Virus record (IMG/VR): IMGVR_UViG_3300036668_000172
Location: 19,750-83,749 of that record
Origin: a virus
Reading direction: 5' to 3' (one strand)
DNA length: 64,000 nt
Shown: piece after piece, positions 1-9,707 of the stretch
Layout: the number at the start of each line of letters is the position of its first letter
How positions within the stretch are numbered: position 1 is the first letter of the stretch
Translations under genes and position numbers: made by a program
Notes under the pieces: model-generated
The model's input: the letters and a program-made list of their open reading frames with translations, nothing else
The model's database searches: none
What the model was told of the DNA's origin: nothing

Positions 1-365
1 TTAATGATGTAAGAGCCATCTGCTGTAACTGACTTAGAACCAGTAACCTGAATAGGAATACCGACAGCGAGGTTGTGCTCAAGAGCTGTAGTTACTGTAA
101 TTTCACGAGTTCCTGCGTTGGTAGTTACAGACACGATTCCAGGAATGGTGGTGTCACCAGACTTAGAGAAGAATGACGGAGTGTTGTTGATTAGCTCAAC
201 AGTCTCCCACTTGGTTGGCTGTAGACCGTACTCAAAGTCAGTATCAATGAGGTTCTCAGGGTTAGATACCCTGAGTTTAGTTACTGGGTCAATAAACTCT
301 TTAGGGAAGCGTATTTCTCCACCTGCACCACCTGAAGAACCGCCGCCGCCTAGAAATCCTGGCAT
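1..365 (-). CDS. Tail-associated structural protein, 3' end cut by the window
   Basis: ATG at 365; 121 codons are visible before the window edge, so the C-terminus is missing. A glycine/serine-rich N-terminus (about residues 5-15) is followed by ordinary soluble sequence. From about residue 85 there is a beta-rich stretch with an EHNLAVGIPIQVTG motif. That stretch resembles the HGFxVGDxVxIxG module inserted in the PASTA protein (11085-11729) and the repeat in the large tail protein (58819-61074). It lies 36 nt downstream of the collagen-like fibre gene on the same strand. A virion tail or fibre protein is inferred; the family is not recognised. Confidence 0.6.
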   Translation of the reverse strand, partial: MPGFLGGGGSSGGAGGEIRFPKEFIDPVTKLRVSNPENLIDTDFEYGLQPTKWETVELINNTPSFFSKSGDTTIPGIVSVTTNAGTREITVTTALEHNLAVGIPIQVTGSKSVTADGSYII

Positions 366-401
366 AGTTTACCGCTTTCTAAATATAAAAGACTATAAGA
401 A

Positions 402-1922
402 TTATACACCCAGCCACCAAGACTGACTCAGTGAAATAGAGCCCTGTGAACCCTGAGGTCCAGTCGGTCCAACTTGCCCCGCTACCTCTACAAACACCCC
501 TTCATAGTAGATGTAAGTTTTGGCATTGTCAGTGTTAAACCAAGCTGTTCCATTGGGGAACATGCCCGAAGGCTCTACGGGGCCTGAGAAGAAAGCTCCC
601 TGGGCACCTGTTGGTCCAGTTGGTCCGAAAGGCCCAGTTGAACCAAGGGGCCCTGTAACAAACGAGTCTGCACCGATAGGTCCAGTTGGCCCTGTCGGAC
701 CTGTAGGGCCTGTTACAAAGGAATCGGCTCCAGTAGGGCCTGTTGGTCCTGTTGGTCCTGTTGGTCCAACAAAGCGACCCACATTGACAAATGCCGCTCC
801 GTCATACTTCCAGAGGTCACCAGTATCAGCGACAATCCAACCGTCATTAAAGGTATTGTCTTCATTAGGAAGATTAGCTGAGGTAGCAACGCTGCCCAGA
901 ATGTCAATGGCCTCACCCGTAGCACCAGTTGGTCCTGTAGGTCCAGTGGGTCCTGTAGGTCCTGTGACCTGAGATGCGGCACCAGTTGAACCAGTAGGTC
1001 CAGTAGGTCCTAGGGGACCAGTAGGCCCAGTAGGCCCAGTAACAATAGAGTCTTCACCAATAGGTCCAGTAGGTCCCGTCGGGCCCAGCTCACCTTGAGG
1101 GCCAACAATCTGGCCAGCACTTACCCAACCGTTCATCACAGACCAGACGTAAAGGTCTCCATCTGAGTCAACAATGTAAGCATCGTTAGGGCTGTTGCTT
1201 AAAGTAGGCAAAAGGCTAGGGTTATCAACAGAGCCCACAAGGTGGATGTCAGTACCCTGAGGACCAGTGGACCCAATAGGTCCAGTTGGTCCAGTCACGC
1301 CACGAGGGCCGCTGGGTCCAGTTACGCCTTGGTTACCCTGAAGACCAGCAGGACCGCTTGGTCCAAGGTCTCCAGTCAAACCACGAGCACCCGTAGGGCC
1401 AGTAACTCCAGTAACACCAGTAGGACCAGTGACACCAGTAGAGCCTGTAGGTCCAGTAGCACCAACTAAGCCAGCTGAACCAGTAGGTCCAGTTACACCT
1501 TCAAAACCACGAACACCAGGTTCCCCAATAGGTCCAGTGTTTCCACGAGGTCCTTGAGCACCCTGTGCTCCAGTAGGTCCAGGAGTGCCGTCAAAACCGC
1601 GAGGACCAGTGGTCCCCGTAGGCCCAGTTACACCAGCAGGACCAGTAGGCCCCGAGATTGGACCTAGGTTTAGCCAAGTAGTGCCATTCCAGATGTAAAG
1701 GTCAGAGCCGATAGTATAGGCATCTCCACGAAGGGGGCTAGGCGCAGCAGCCTGTAAGGCGGCTAGATTAGCATAAGACCCTAGTACAGTGATTCCTTCA
1801 CCTGCAGGTCCAGTAGGCCCAGTAGGTCCTAGTGCGCCCGTAGCTCCACGCTGGTTAGGAACCGCGGGAAGTAAGGTGGAATCAATGCTGGGGTATAACG
1901 GGGAATCTGGGTCAATAGCCAT
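402..1922 (-). CDS. Collagen-like tail fibre protein
   Basis: 506 residues made mostly of Gly-Pro-Thr-type Gly-X-Y triplets, as in phage fibres that form a collagen-like triple helix. Four similar non-collagen modules interrupt the triplets; the first three carry a [15 protein letters not shown]-like pattern (gly/asp-rich, ending in a Tyr/Trp strand) and the last is a shorter variant near the C-terminus. The protein ends in an aromatic SWWLGV tail. Its ATG shares one base (TAATG) with the stop of the upstream gene, which implies coupled translation. The role is probably a distal fibre or adhesive appendage on the virion. The reading frame on the other strand over this gene is only the complement of the repeats. 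Confidence 0.85.
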   Translation of the reverse strand: MAIDPDSPLYPSIDSTLLPAVPNQRGATGALGPTGPTGPAGEGITVLGSYANLAALQAAAPSPLRGDAYTIGSDLYIWNGTTWLNLGPISGPTGPAGVTGPTGTTGPRGFDGTPGPTGAQGAQGPRGNTGPIGEPGVRGFEGVTGPTGSAGLVGATGPTGSTGVTGPTGVTGVTGPTGARGLTGDLGPSGPAGLQGNQGVTGPSGPRGVTGPTGPIGSTGPQGTDIHLVGSVDNPSLLPTLSNSPNDAYIVDSDGDLYVWSVMNGWVSAGQIVGPQGELGPTGPTGPIGEDSIVTGPTGPTGPLGPTGPTGSTGAASQVTGPTGPTGPTGPTGATGEAIDILGSVATSANLPNEDNTFNDGWIVADTGDLWKYDGAAFVNVGRFVGPTGPTGPTGPTGADSFVTGPTGPTGPTGPIGADSFVTGPLGSTGPFGPTGPTGAQGAFFSGPVEPSGMFPNGTAWFNTDNAKTYIYYEGVFVEVAGQVGPTGPQGSQGSISLSQSWWLGV

Positions 1923-2980
1923 TAGACGCGTACCTCACTAGCTCTCTCTGTAAAGAAGTTTCCGCCCAAAATCTGAATGATTTCATTATCATTATCATCA
2001 ACACTCACAAGCTGCCAGTAGCAACGCTTAGGAAGACGACGAGTGTTTTCTGCAGTTAGCGAGATACTAGCTACATAGTCAATGCTGTCACTAGTAGTTA
2101 CCTCTAGCTCAAATGAGCGTATCCTCTGCAAGCTGCCGCGCTGCACAATTAGTCTGGCGAGGAAGGACTTGTCAGTAAAGTCTCCAGTAAATGAAATGTC
2201 CGTAGTGTAGGCAATGCCCTCGTAAGAAGTAAGCTCGCCACCGTCCGTAGGCCACGGCGTTAAGCGGCTTCCATAGTTTGGAATAACCAAGTCTGCACGC
2301 TGGCCCCAAGACCTGTCGTCCACTTCTTGTGGCTTGTATACAGGAACATAGCGGTTGCTTGTCTTAGAGATACGACGGAGAGTAAATACCTCCATGGTGT
2401 AAAGACCAATACCAAGCTGGGTACATAATTCACGGTACTGCTCACGACGAGAGTCAATAATCTCCATAAGCTGGCGATACCGCTCAGACCTAGGGATAGT
2501 CACACCATCTGGTGCGAAGATGTTGATGTCAAAAGATGCATCTGTAGCCAAGGTGTACAGGGCTAAAGTTGATGCGTATAACGCAACTGGGTAATCTTCA
2601 ATAGGGGGCAGATTCTCTACGGTAATTCTGCGCCCTATCTCGTCTGTCTTACGAGCTGTGTGTTGCTGGAACGCAGCTTCTACAAAGTAGCCGATTTCAG
2701 AGGTAGTAAAATATCTGTAATAAGTTCCACTAACTAGCAAAGCCTCACCGTCAGCAGGCAGGGTATCAAGCACTAGCGTGCCAGTGCTCTCTTCTACTGA
2801 GCTTTGGGAAGAGATGTCTACGCCGTCTTTAAGAACTGTAAGCTCTGGGCCATCCACTGGAGAGTACTGGATTGTGAAGCGGTTGCTAGAACCGTCAGCC
2901 ATAAACTGAACAACAAAGGACTTACCCATGTCACCTAGCTCTAGCCGCACTCTATCAACAAGCGATGCAAGCGTAGCCAC
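1922..2980 (-). CDS. Virion structural protein (connector or neck type, unassigned)
   Basis: 352 residues. The N-terminus ([17 protein letters not shown]) looks like the start of head-tail connector or neck proteins. It continues into a beta-rich segment (about 20-95) and a helical region with an RRQYREL-like stretch near 175. The second half is beta-rich. It sits between the capsid genes and the collagen-like fibre and is separated from the capsid operon by a strong hairpin. Virion assembly is inferred from position and composition; no catalytic motif is visible. Confidence 0.55.
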   Translation of the reverse strand: MATLASLVDRVRLELGDMGKSFVVQFMADGSSNRFTIQYSPVDGPELTVLKDGVDISSQSSVEESTGTLVLDTLPADGEALLVSGTYYRYFTTSEIGYFVEAAFQQHTARKTDEIGRRITVENLPPIEDYPVALYASTLALYTLATDASFDINIFAPDGVTIPRSERYRQLMEIIDSRREQYRELCTQLGIGLYTMEVFTLRRISKTSNRYVPVYKPQEVDDRSWGQRADLVIPNYGSRLTPWPTDGGELTSYEGIAYTTDISFTGDFTDKSFLARLIVQRGSLQRIRSFELEVTTSDSIDYVASISLTAENTRRLPKRCYWQLVSVDDNDNEIIQILGGNFFTERASEVRV

Positions 2981-3042
2981 AAAACCTCCGAAAAATTAGT
3001 CTCATCTATGTTCTCGTATTATGCCTAGAAATACAGCACAAA

Positions 3043-3100
3043 CGATAAAGCCCACCCTGCTGGGAGGAGGGCGGGAACCAGCAGAGTGGGCAGTTTATCG
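3043..3100 (-). terminator. Long hairpin downstream of the capsid genes
   Basis: Arms 3051-3063 and 3078-3090 pair over 13 bp. The single C/A mismatch on the plus strand becomes a G-U wobble in minus-strand RNA, so the structure suits leftward transcripts. The stem is extended by CGATAAA (3043-3049) against TTTATCG (3094-3100). It lies 9 nt after the stop of the 3109-3480 gene. No long U-tract follows, so it may act as an RNA 3'-end stabiliser or attenuator rather than a full terminator. Confidence 0.65.
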
Positions 3101-3108
3101 GTGACTGT

Positions 3109-3480
3109 TTAGTTAGGTCGCCAAATATAACCGAGACCCTCAAGGTAATCCGCGAGGTCTCGTGGCACTGCATACTTAACACCTGATTTAAAGGTGTACG
3201 TGTTCCCAACGCCGTAAGTCATTTCATCGATGTCAGTGATTGTTCGTATAACGACTTTGTCGTTATTTACCGATACGCCTACCTCTTCAATCTCATCTAG
3301 GAAGATTGGAACATCTGGATTCTTTGGGTCAAAGACCCCAGTCTCTAGTAGCTCTGCTTCTGCCTGACGAGTTGTCGAAATTTCATCCTGACGTGCTCTC
3401 AGCTCTGCTGCGTTTCTTTTTGCTGCGTCTTCGGCAGCTTTACCCGTTGCGTCTAGTGGGCTTGTCTTTGGTGTTGCCAC
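3109..3480 (-). CDS. Small protein encoded after the major capsid gene
   Basis: 123 residues. A charged, Ala-rich helical N-terminal half (residues 1-45, likely coiled coil) leads into a compact C-terminal part with TYTFKSGVKYAVP and DYLEGLGYIW, a pattern common in small proteins encoded beside actinophage capsid genes. It is 73 nt downstream of the capsid gene. It could be a head decoration or connector protein; the family name is not certain. Confidence 0.6.
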   Translation of the reverse strand: MATPKTSPLDATGKAAEDAAKRNAAELRARQDEISTTRQAEAELLETGVFDPKNPDVPIFLDEIEEVGVSVNNDKVVIRTITDIDEMTYGVGNTYTFKSGVKYAVPRDLADYLEGLGYIWRPN

Positions 3481-3553
3481 AGTATTTTTCTCCTAATGTT
3501 AGATGTTTGTGTTGGGGGGCCCCGAAGGACCCCCCTCCACTAATGTTGCACTA

Positions 3554-4666
3554 TTACGCGGTGTATACCTTGACAATAGCCTGGTCGGTGATAACACCAA
3601 GACCCCAAATTGCGTACCATGCAAGTGCGTGCTCGCGACCGAAGTCTAGAACACCACCGTCACGGAGCTCAACTGGTAGAGAGATTGCGTGACCAAATGC
3701 GTTGTCACCAATCATGATTGACTCGTAAACGTCAGTTGCAGTGGTTCCAGTAGGAGCGGTTGCGCCTGGCTCTGCAGGGTTTCCACCACCACCTGGGACG
3801 GTGTTAGCCTTTACAGGGATGTAGCTCTGGCCTGTAAGGAGACCTGCCTGAGCGCTGTAATCAACTGCGGTACCCTGAGCTAGCTTGTTAACCTGAGTGG
3901 TCTCGATGAAGACTACGTCGTATAGACGACCAATCTCACCAAGCATGAAGTTACCAGGTGCTGCATATTTGGTAACTTCAATGAACTCTGGGTTTGAACG
4001 CAAGTCGCGTGACTGCTTTGGGTGGATGAACTGTACGTAGGTTTCGCCTAGACGTGGGATGTTCTTTCCAGCAAGAGTAAGAGCGGCATCCTTGATGGCA
4101 CCAGTCGTTAGCTTGTGGGCTGCTGAAACTCCAGCAATAGAAGTAGCTGCAGTTCCCTCGTCGTAGTTGGTGAATGCGCCACCAACGATACCTGAGCGGT
4201 CGTAACCGAATACAGCTGAAGTAGCTGCAGACAAGGTGTTACGTGCCTGTAGGTCTAGGTACTGTGCCATGTGGCGACCTAGGAGACGCGAAGCGGAAGC
4301 CATAACGTCATCAAATGATGCGTTAAGTAGTAGCTCCGAAACAGCGGTTGCGTAACCGTGCTCTGCAACGGTGATAGCAATCTGCTCTGCGGTTAGTGAG
4401 TTGGTAGTCATACGGACACCTTCGGTCAGTGGAGTTGGGTCCACTGCGAAGTTCTTGTAACGTAGGAAGTTGACACGGAGACCAGGTGATACACCTAGCT
4501 CGGTCTTCTTAACTGCGAACTGTTCAAAGCGAAGAATTGGCATCGCTTGGAATAGGATTTCCTTTGACCAGATGGTCTGAATGGCCTGTGAAAGCTGGGA
4601 GTTGCTACCTGAGTAAGCTGTAGGTGCGCCTGCGAGCTGACCAGTTCCTGTAATACCTGAAGCCAT
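3554..4666 (-). CDS. Major capsid protein, N4-gp56 type
   Basis: 370 residues. The sequence pattern fits the N4-gp56 family of HK97-fold capsid proteins: an N-terminal IQTIWSKEILFQAMPILRF helix, then TPLTEGV, then TAEQIAITVAEHGYATAVSELL (around residues 90-110). A glycine/proline-rich surface loop (about 280-310) carries GGGGNPAEPGATAPTG. It forms the icosahedral shell. The scaffold gene lies immediately upstream (36 nt gap) and the portal before that, the normal order of a capsid operon. Confidence 0.85.
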   Translation of the reverse strand: MASGITGTGQLAGAPTAYSGSNSQLSQAIQTIWSKEILFQAMPILRFEQFAVKKTELGVSPGLRVNFLRYKNFAVDPTPLTEGVRMTTNSLTAEQIAITVAEHGYATAVSELLLNASFDDVMASASRLLGRHMAQYLDLQARNTLSAATSAVFGYDRSGIVGGAFTNYDEGTAATSIAGVSAAHKLTTGAIKDAALTLAGKNIPRLGETYVQFIHPKQSRDLRSNPEFIEVTKYAAPGNFMLGEIGRLYDVVFIETTQVNKLAQGTAVDYSAQAGLLTGQSYIPVKANTVPGGGGNPAEPGATAPTGTTATDVYESIMIGDNAFGHAISLPVELRDGGVLDFGREHALAWYAIWGLGVITDQAIVKVYTA

Positions 4667-4702
4667 AGTGGTTCAAGTCCTTTCGGTCTAGTTAGTTGAT
4701 TG

Positions 4703-5464
4703 TTAGTTGAACAAACCCTGTCCACTGTTGTTGCCTGTGCCAAGTAGCTTGGCTCTGTTCTTTGCATAATCCGCCATTGACATGTTATTAATGTCGTTGG
4801 GCGAGTACGAGCGTTGTTCCGAATCGTTATCCAGGGGTCCTGAGGCAGGCACGGTAACCCGTGCTCCCACCATGTCTTTTCTCGTCTGTACCCCAGCTTG
4901 GGCTACAGAGTCAAAAATCTTTGCAGATTTGTCTTTCAACGATGAGATACTCTGCTCAATCTCATCCTCGTTATTACCCTGAATCATGTCGATAAGCTCA
5001 GGGATAATGCCGTCTCTTTCCTGCTCTAATCTCATAGAGCGGTAGTTAGTGAGGGCTTGAAAGCGACGTTCTTGGTCTAGGAGTGCAAATGCCTTCTCAC
5101 GTTCCTGGCGCTCATTGTCTAACTGAGACTGCCATTCCTGTTCCTTGACCTGCAGAAGCTGGCGAACCTCAAGTTCAGCTTCTTCCTCATCCTTCTTCTT
5201 CTTCAGAGCTTCGGTATCACGCTTTTTGCGGTCATCCTTGCGACGAGACTCTTCAGCCTCACGCTCTTGCTCACGTAGCTTGAGAAGGGTAAGCTCTTCT
5301 TTTAGCTTCTCTACCTGAGGGTAAAGCTTCTCTTTTTCCTGTGCACGAGCTTTTGCAATGTCATCAGCTGTGAACTGTGGAAATGGAGTATCAGGAGTTT
5401 CTGCGGTATTTAGAGCATCTGTTGCGGTTTCAGGCAAAGTCTCAGCCTGCTGTATTTCGTCCAT
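4703..5464 (-). CDS. Capsid scaffolding protein
   Basis: 253 residues, extremely charged. An acidic N-terminus is followed by a long Lys/Glu/Arg coiled coil (about residues 38-150), with a softer C-terminal tail (NDINNMSMADYAKNRAKLLG) that may contact the capsid protein. The composition and the position between portal and capsid genes are typical of a scaffold, which guides procapsid assembly and is then removed. No protease domain is visible in it or next to it. Confidence 0.8.
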   Translation of the reverse strand: MDEIQQAETLPETATDALNTAETPDTPFPQFTADDIAKARAQEKEKLYPQVEKLKEELTLLKLREQEREAEESRRKDDRKKRDTEALKKKKDEEEAELEVRQLLQVKEQEWQSQLDNERQEREKAFALLDQERRFQALTNYRSMRLEQERDGIIPELIDMIQGNNEDEIEQSISSLKDKSAKIFDSVAQAGVQTRKDMVGARVTVPASGPLDNDSEQRSYSPNDINNMSMADYAKNRAKLLGTGNNSGQGLFN

Positions 5465-5602
5465 GGGTATTCTCTTTTCGTTTACTTGGTCGTTGTCCGT
5501 ATGAGTGTCTGGTTAGCCGTGCCTATTACGTAACTAGTTTTTAGTATTTAGAGTAACTTTGGTATCTAAACCCAATAAATTACAGCAATTAAATATTAAA
5601 AA

Positions 5603-7309
5603 CTATTCTCTGTCAGTTGCTTGTCTAGGAGGAACTTGGTCCCCATAAGCTTGCAATAACAAATCTTGTTGTAGTTTCATCTCAGCCTGCGCTATTGCTG
5701 GGTTAGCCTCAGCTCCTGAGTTGAGTTGGCCGTCGCCTACAAGTTCTCCGCCAGCCATAGTAGGCTCCATTGGAGTGGCGGTACCATCTGGGGCTACTAG
5801 CATTCCAGTAAGGTCCATGAGTTGCTTCTGAATCTCGGCTTTAATAAGGTTAATTGCACCCTCATCTTTGACGTCGTTAATAAGCTCTTTTCTAATCTCA
5901 GCGAGCTTCTCTTCTGGGAATTCTTCTCCAAGGGCGCGTAGAGCGCCTTCTTTGGACTCAAGCCCCATAGACATCTTCTGAGAAAGCTCGTTAAGAAGAA
6001 CAATCTTATCCAGAGGTAGGGGAGGAGGGAAGTGCGCGTGTGAGATGTACGTGATTGGGTCGTTGGGGTCCAACTTAGTAAGCTGGTTCTCATTGATAGC
6101 GCCATCAGTAGCTGGGTTATACACGAGAGACTCGGGCTCTTTAACAACCAAGTTGAGCATAATAAGCTCATTAACCTTTTCTAATCCAGCCTTGTACATT
6201 GAGACCTTGTGGGTCCAACGGTTCATTAGAGGCTGGAACTGAATCTGTAGAGCAACACCAGAAGTATTAGATACAGGCTGGGATTGGCCAAGAGCTGACT
6301 CTGGAATGTTCATAAGCTCGTGCATTGAGCGTTTAATCATCTCTAGGTATTGTAGAGAGCCCTGAATACCAGCACTACCACCTTCTAGGTTGAAGACCTG
6401 CGCATCTTTAGGTAGGCCTCCCCAAACCTTCTTTGCACCCTTTTCAAGGTTAGAAGCCTTAGCGCCAGTAATAACTGTGATTGGAGCAGCGTGATAGTTG
6501 ATGATGTCAGCGACATCTGTTGAAATTTCGTTATACGACCTGTTTAGACTAATAATGTCATGAGCATCAGAGAGACCCCAAGGAGAGCCAGATACAGGGA
6601 TGTTTGGTATGTGTACAACAGGGATAAGCCCGAGCGGATTAGGTCGCGAATCAATGAGCTCATCGTTTATGTACTCCTCAATAATGTCGTCTGTAAGAAT
6701 TTCAGTGTAGGTAAACACTTGGCGAGTTCCCTCTAAAGAGGTTCCCCAGAAACGGTACTTCTGCTTGAACCTAAGAAGGCGTGTACGGTCGTGGGGGTGA
6801 AACTCTGGGAAACAAAATGCTGAGTTGAGAGGAAGGATACGTACTCTTCCTGGGTGAATGCGTCCTACGGCATCTTCCCAAGCCTCTTCGTAAGCAACCT
6901 TAACGAAACAATCTCCTGTGATACCGCCAATTTGCGCCATCTCAAGAAGTACTTTAGTCTTTTGATTGTCTATTTCCCAAACACGCTCTAGTCGGTTTGG
7001 TACTATGGCCTCAGTCGCTGCTGGAGAGCGGAAGTGGATTCCCTGTCCAAACGTGAACCTAGCTAGATAGTCAATGAATGCGCGATAGTAGTTGACAGAG
7101 ATTTGCATCTCGCCCTGCTCGCGGCGGTATCCCCAGTGGTGGCCAAGATACATGGCCCAGTTTAGGGAGTAACGGTTTAGACGAGGACCGTGGACCTCAA
7201 ATTCTTCATCAGCAAGCTCAACGAGCCCCAGAGGGGAAATGGAGATAGTAAGGTCAGAGGACGCTGCCCTGTAGCTTGGGGGCGAGAAGTCAAAATATGA
7301 CCCACTCAT
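5603..7309 (-). CDS. Portal protein
   Basis: 568 residues. The order TerL, small genes, portal, scaffold, capsid and the protein's size identify it. The sequence has portal-like features: the NYYRAFIDYLARFTFG region near residue 80, IIEEYINDEL around 210, and ALGQSQPVSNTSGVALQIQFQPL around 340-360, a pattern common in portal proteins at the wing-to-stem transition. Twelve copies would form the DNA-entry channel at one capsid vertex. The ATG overlaps the upstream stop as TAATG. The 138-nt gap to the scaffold gene is AT-rich and could hold a promoter, but no good box was found. Confidence 0.85.
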   Translation of the reverse strand: MSGSYFDFSPPSYRAASSDLTISISPLGLVELADEEFEVHGPRLNRYSLNWAMYLGHHWGYRREQGEMQISVNYYRAFIDYLARFTFGQGIHFRSPAATEAIVPNRLERVWEIDNQKTKVLLEMAQIGGITGDCFVKVAYEEAWEDAVGRIHPGRVRILPLNSAFCFPEFHPHDRTRLLRFKQKYRFWGTSLEGTRQVFTYTEILTDDIIEEYINDELIDSRPNPLGLIPVVHIPNIPVSGSPWGLSDAHDIISLNRSYNEISTDVADIINYHAAPITVITGAKASNLEKGAKKVWGGLPKDAQVFNLEGGSAGIQGSLQYLEMIKRSMHELMNIPESALGQSQPVSNTSGVALQIQFQPLMNRWTHKVSMYKAGLEKVNELIMLNLVVKEPESLVYNPATDGAINENQLTKLDPNDPITYISHAHFPPPLPLDKIVLLNELSQKMSMGLESKEGALRALGEEFPEEKLAEIRKELINDVKDEGAINLIKAEIQKQLMDLTGMLVAPDGTATPMEPTMAGGELVGDGQLNSGAEANPAIAQAEMKLQQDLLLQAYGDQVPPRQATDRE

Positions 7310-7545
7310 TACTTACTCTTGCTCTGGTGCTGTTTGCTTGCCATGTGTGCCTTCTCCTGAAGAAAATGCTTTATCATTTCCTTCTTCCGCGCTTCTGCTT
7401 CTTGGTCTATAAACTTACCACCAAGTTCCAGATAACGTGTGTGAACCCAATGTGATGCTCCAGGAGAAGGGTACACTCGGTACTTCGCCTTAGCTTGGTT
7501 AACAACCATGGCATACAACTTTTGGTTGGTGGGTTCGTTAGTCAC
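7309..7545 (-). CDS. Small conserved protein between TerL and portal
   Basis: 78 residues. A central YPSPGASHWVHTRYLELGGKF motif resembles small proteins encoded next to actinophage portals. The C-terminus is a basic helix ending in a Lys/Ser/Gln tail. It is translationally coupled to the portal gene by a 1-nt overlap. Function unknown; a virion or assembly role is inferred from position. Confidence 0.65.
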   Translation of the reverse strand: MTNEPTNQKLYAMVVNQAKAKYRVYPSPGASHWVHTRYLELGGKFIDQEAEARKKEMIKHFLQEKAHMASKQHQSKSK

Positions 7546-7566
7546 TGAAACTCCTAAAGGCCTAAG

Positions 7567-7596
7567 CCTACCCCTCTACAGTAGTAAAGGGGTAGG
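7567..7596 (-). terminator. Hairpin in the late operon
   Basis: CCTACCCCT (7567-7575) pairs with AGGGGTAGG (7588-7596), a perfect 9-bp stem with a 12-nt loop, between two minus-strand genes. There is no clear U-run after it in the leftward direction, so it may be an attenuator or an mRNA-stabilising stem. Confidence 0.55.
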
Positions 7597-7610
7597 AACT
7601 AGGGGTTAAA

Positions 7611-8048
7611 TTAGTCGTTGACTACAGTCGGGTTAACACGCATGGTGCGACCCATTGACATCTTGGTCTCAATAACCTGCTCGGAGTTCTGGCTGTAAGA
7701 GCCATGAGCAAATTCGCCAAGGAATGTCGGTGCCTCAATCCATGCAGCCGAACCGACGTGTGCACGCTCTGAAAGAGTCTCAGCTGCTGGCTTCTGCCAT
7801 ACAGGTGCATTACGGTTTGGACGACCTGGAGCGCTAGAGGAGCCGCTTACCATGCCCTTCTGAAAGTCGGTTGGAACATCGGTATCTGTGGCGATACCTT
7901 CCTCAAAACGTAGCGGTCCACGGCGTTCTACATTGCCAGTGGCTTTCATCTCATACATCTGAGGTGCTCGTTCAGGAAATTGTGGTGCGGGAGCGATACC
8001 CATGGAAAACTCCTTAAAGTTAGGATTGGAATAATCTGCAGTTTCCAT
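7611..8048 (-). CDS. Proline-rich small protein, unknown
   Basis: 145 residues, Pro/Ser/Thr-rich and probably largely unstructured, with SERAHVGSAAWIEAPTFLGEFAHGSY as the most structured part. Composition resembles other low-complexity proteins in this genome (13363-13581 and 40455-42116). It lies between TerL and the portal-proximal small gene, so a minor virion component is plausible. Confidence 0.55.
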   Translation of the reverse strand: METADYSNPNFKEFSMGIAPAPQFPERAPQMYEMKATGNVERRGPLRFEEGIATDTDVPTDFQKGMVSGSSSAPGRPNRNAPVWQKPAAETLSERAHVGSAAWIEAPTFLGEFAHGSYSQNSEQVIETKMSMGRTMRVNPTVVND

Positions 8049-8096
8049 TTACAAGTGTGGCTGTTATCCGCCAATTTGTACTACTAAACTCTTTTT

Positions 8097-9707
8097 TTAG
8101 TAAAACATGTTAGAGGTAGACTCCACCTCTGGCATAACTAGGTCCACAGTCATAGAGCAGGCGATAGCTAACGAGTCTACGAAGTCATCATGGGCGTAGT
8201 TCTCCTTAGGAGCCTCCACAGAGAAGTTAGGTCCCTTGTAGGTAACTTCTGCGTCTGTCATCTGCTGGTAGAACTGCTTCCATACACGCAGTCTCTTTGT
8301 CTTAGCGTGAGACGGGAAAGAGAGCATGCGGCGCTGTATTAGCGCCTGCAAATGTTTAAACCTTCTAGACTGCTCTGTAGGGCTAGAGGTAAGGCCAATC
8401 ACTTCTGCTCTGGGCATTAAGACTTTTAGTCGTTGAGCGACAGCGTCGCCGACTCCGTTCGAGTCCACCCCAATCGCGAGAACATCGTAGTTATTAAGAA
8501 AGTTAACGATTTGAAAATACTGTTCTTCCCAATCATCCCCTTGAATTTCCAGCCAGTTGAGAACTCTGTGGTCATAATAGCCAAACTCATCTGGGCGGTC
8601 CCAGTCAACCCAGACCACAGTGACAACAGTGGAGTCCATTTTTCTAGCAGGGTCGACTCCGACCACAACAGGGGTTTGATGCCAGACTTTGACGAGCTCT
8701 TGCGACTTGTCACCCAGTTCATCCAAGAGGGTAGCCGTAACAAACATGCCTCGCTCAAGAAGCCATTTGCAGTTGTAAGACATCTGGAACTCATCTGATT
8801 CTTCTCCAATTCGCAATGCCTCTTTCTTAATAAACTTTGCATAGTTCTTGTTGACTTTTGCTACGTCTTTCCAGTCCCACTGGTAGTGGTTCTGTCGAGC
8901 CCCACGCCCACTGGCGCGGCGCTTATTGAGCTGGATAGAACGGTAAAAGTTGTTCTTACTGGTGGTGGGTGTTCCTGTCTTTATCATGGTTCCTGCGTAA
9001 TACGCAAGCATCGGAGCGATTGACTTAGAGACCACGAAGTCATCTGCTTCTTGGCACTCATCGATTACGATTACGTGGAACGACTTGGACTCAATCTTTG
9101 CGCGAGGGTTAGCTGTCATCATGGTGAGTGTTGACCCGAGCTTCTTCATGCGAATCATTCTGGTAACACCACCGACTTTGGCTGCCTCGTCATCTATTTC
9201 TGGGTCTCCCAGTACTTCAAGAGCAATCTCTGAGGTTAGTCGAGTGACCGTACGAGAGAAGAGGGTTTCGGCCTGAGACTCAGTAGGAGCAAACATCCCT
9301 ACCCACAAGCCATCTCTAAAGCGCCCTAGCAGGTCTGGGTATAGTTTTGCGAGAAGAGGCAGGAGAACCATGAGAGTTGCAAGTGTGTCAGATACAGTTT
9401 CAGTCTTTCCAGACTGGCGAGATGCTAGCGCAGTTACTTCTTCGCCGTCATTTATAATAACGGACTCTATAATACGACGAGCTAAAGGCTTCTGGTATAC
9501 GTGAAGGTCATGCCCGACCAAAACCTCCATAAAGGTCATAATCTTGTCTATAAGCTTTATAACAAATGCGGTGGTTAGTTCGTCAGGTTCTTCGTCCCAG
9601 CCCTGTTCAGACTCATCTTCATGGTCTTCTTGATAGAACTCAGGGTTAATTTCCTCAAACTTCTCCCGCTCTTCAAAGTCATTTACTATTTCTTCGTAGT
9701 CAGCCAT
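8097..9707 (-). CDS. terL: Terminase large subunit
   Basis: 536 residues, the normal length for TerL. The ATPase half has Walker A SRQSGKT (about 96-102) and Walker B VIVIDECQE (about 213-220) with the catalytic Glu. The nuclease half has the RNase H-like acidic positions VGVDPARKMDSTVV (Asp about 352), AIGVDSNGVGDAV and HDDFVDSLAIAC. It pumps DNA into the procapsid through the portal and cuts concatemers. The first 45 residues are very acidic. No small-subunit gene is recognised; the 78-residue gene just upstream is a candidate only by position. Confidence 0.95.
   Translation of the reverse strand: MADYEEIVNDFEEREKFEEINPEFYQEDHEDESEQGWDEEPDELTTAFVIKLIDKIMTFMEVLVGHDLHVYQKPLARRIIESVIINDGEEVTALASRQSGKTETVSDTLATLMVLLPLLAKLYPDLLGRFRDGLWVGMFAPTESQAETLFSRTVTRLTSEIALEVLGDPEIDDEAAKVGGVTRMIRMKKLGSTLTMMTANPRAKIESKSFHVIVIDECQEADDFVVSKSIAPMLAYYAGTMIKTGTPTTSKNNFYRSIQLNKRRASGRGARQNHYQWDWKDVAKVNKNYAKFIKKEALRIGEESDEFQMSYNCKWLLERGMFVTATLLDELGDKSQELVKVWHQTPVVVGVDPARKMDSTVVTVVWVDWDRPDEFGYYDHRVLNWLEIQGDDWEEQYFQIVNFLNNYDVLAIGVDSNGVGDAVAQRLKVLMPRAEVIGLTSSPTEQSRRFKHLQALIQRRMLSFPSHAKTKRLRVWKQFYQQMTDAEVTYKGPNFSVEAPKENYAHDDFVDSLAIACSMTVDLVMPEVESTSNMFY

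Noticed and set aside
520-972. Open frame on the plus strand rich in proline and valine
   Set aside because: It is the complement of the Gly-Pro-Thr codons of the fibre gene and has no ribosome-binding site.
402-1922. Highly repetitive DNA that looks like a repeat array or CRISPR
   Set aside because: The period is 9 bp (Gly-X-Y codons) in a continuous coding frame; there are no unique spacers.
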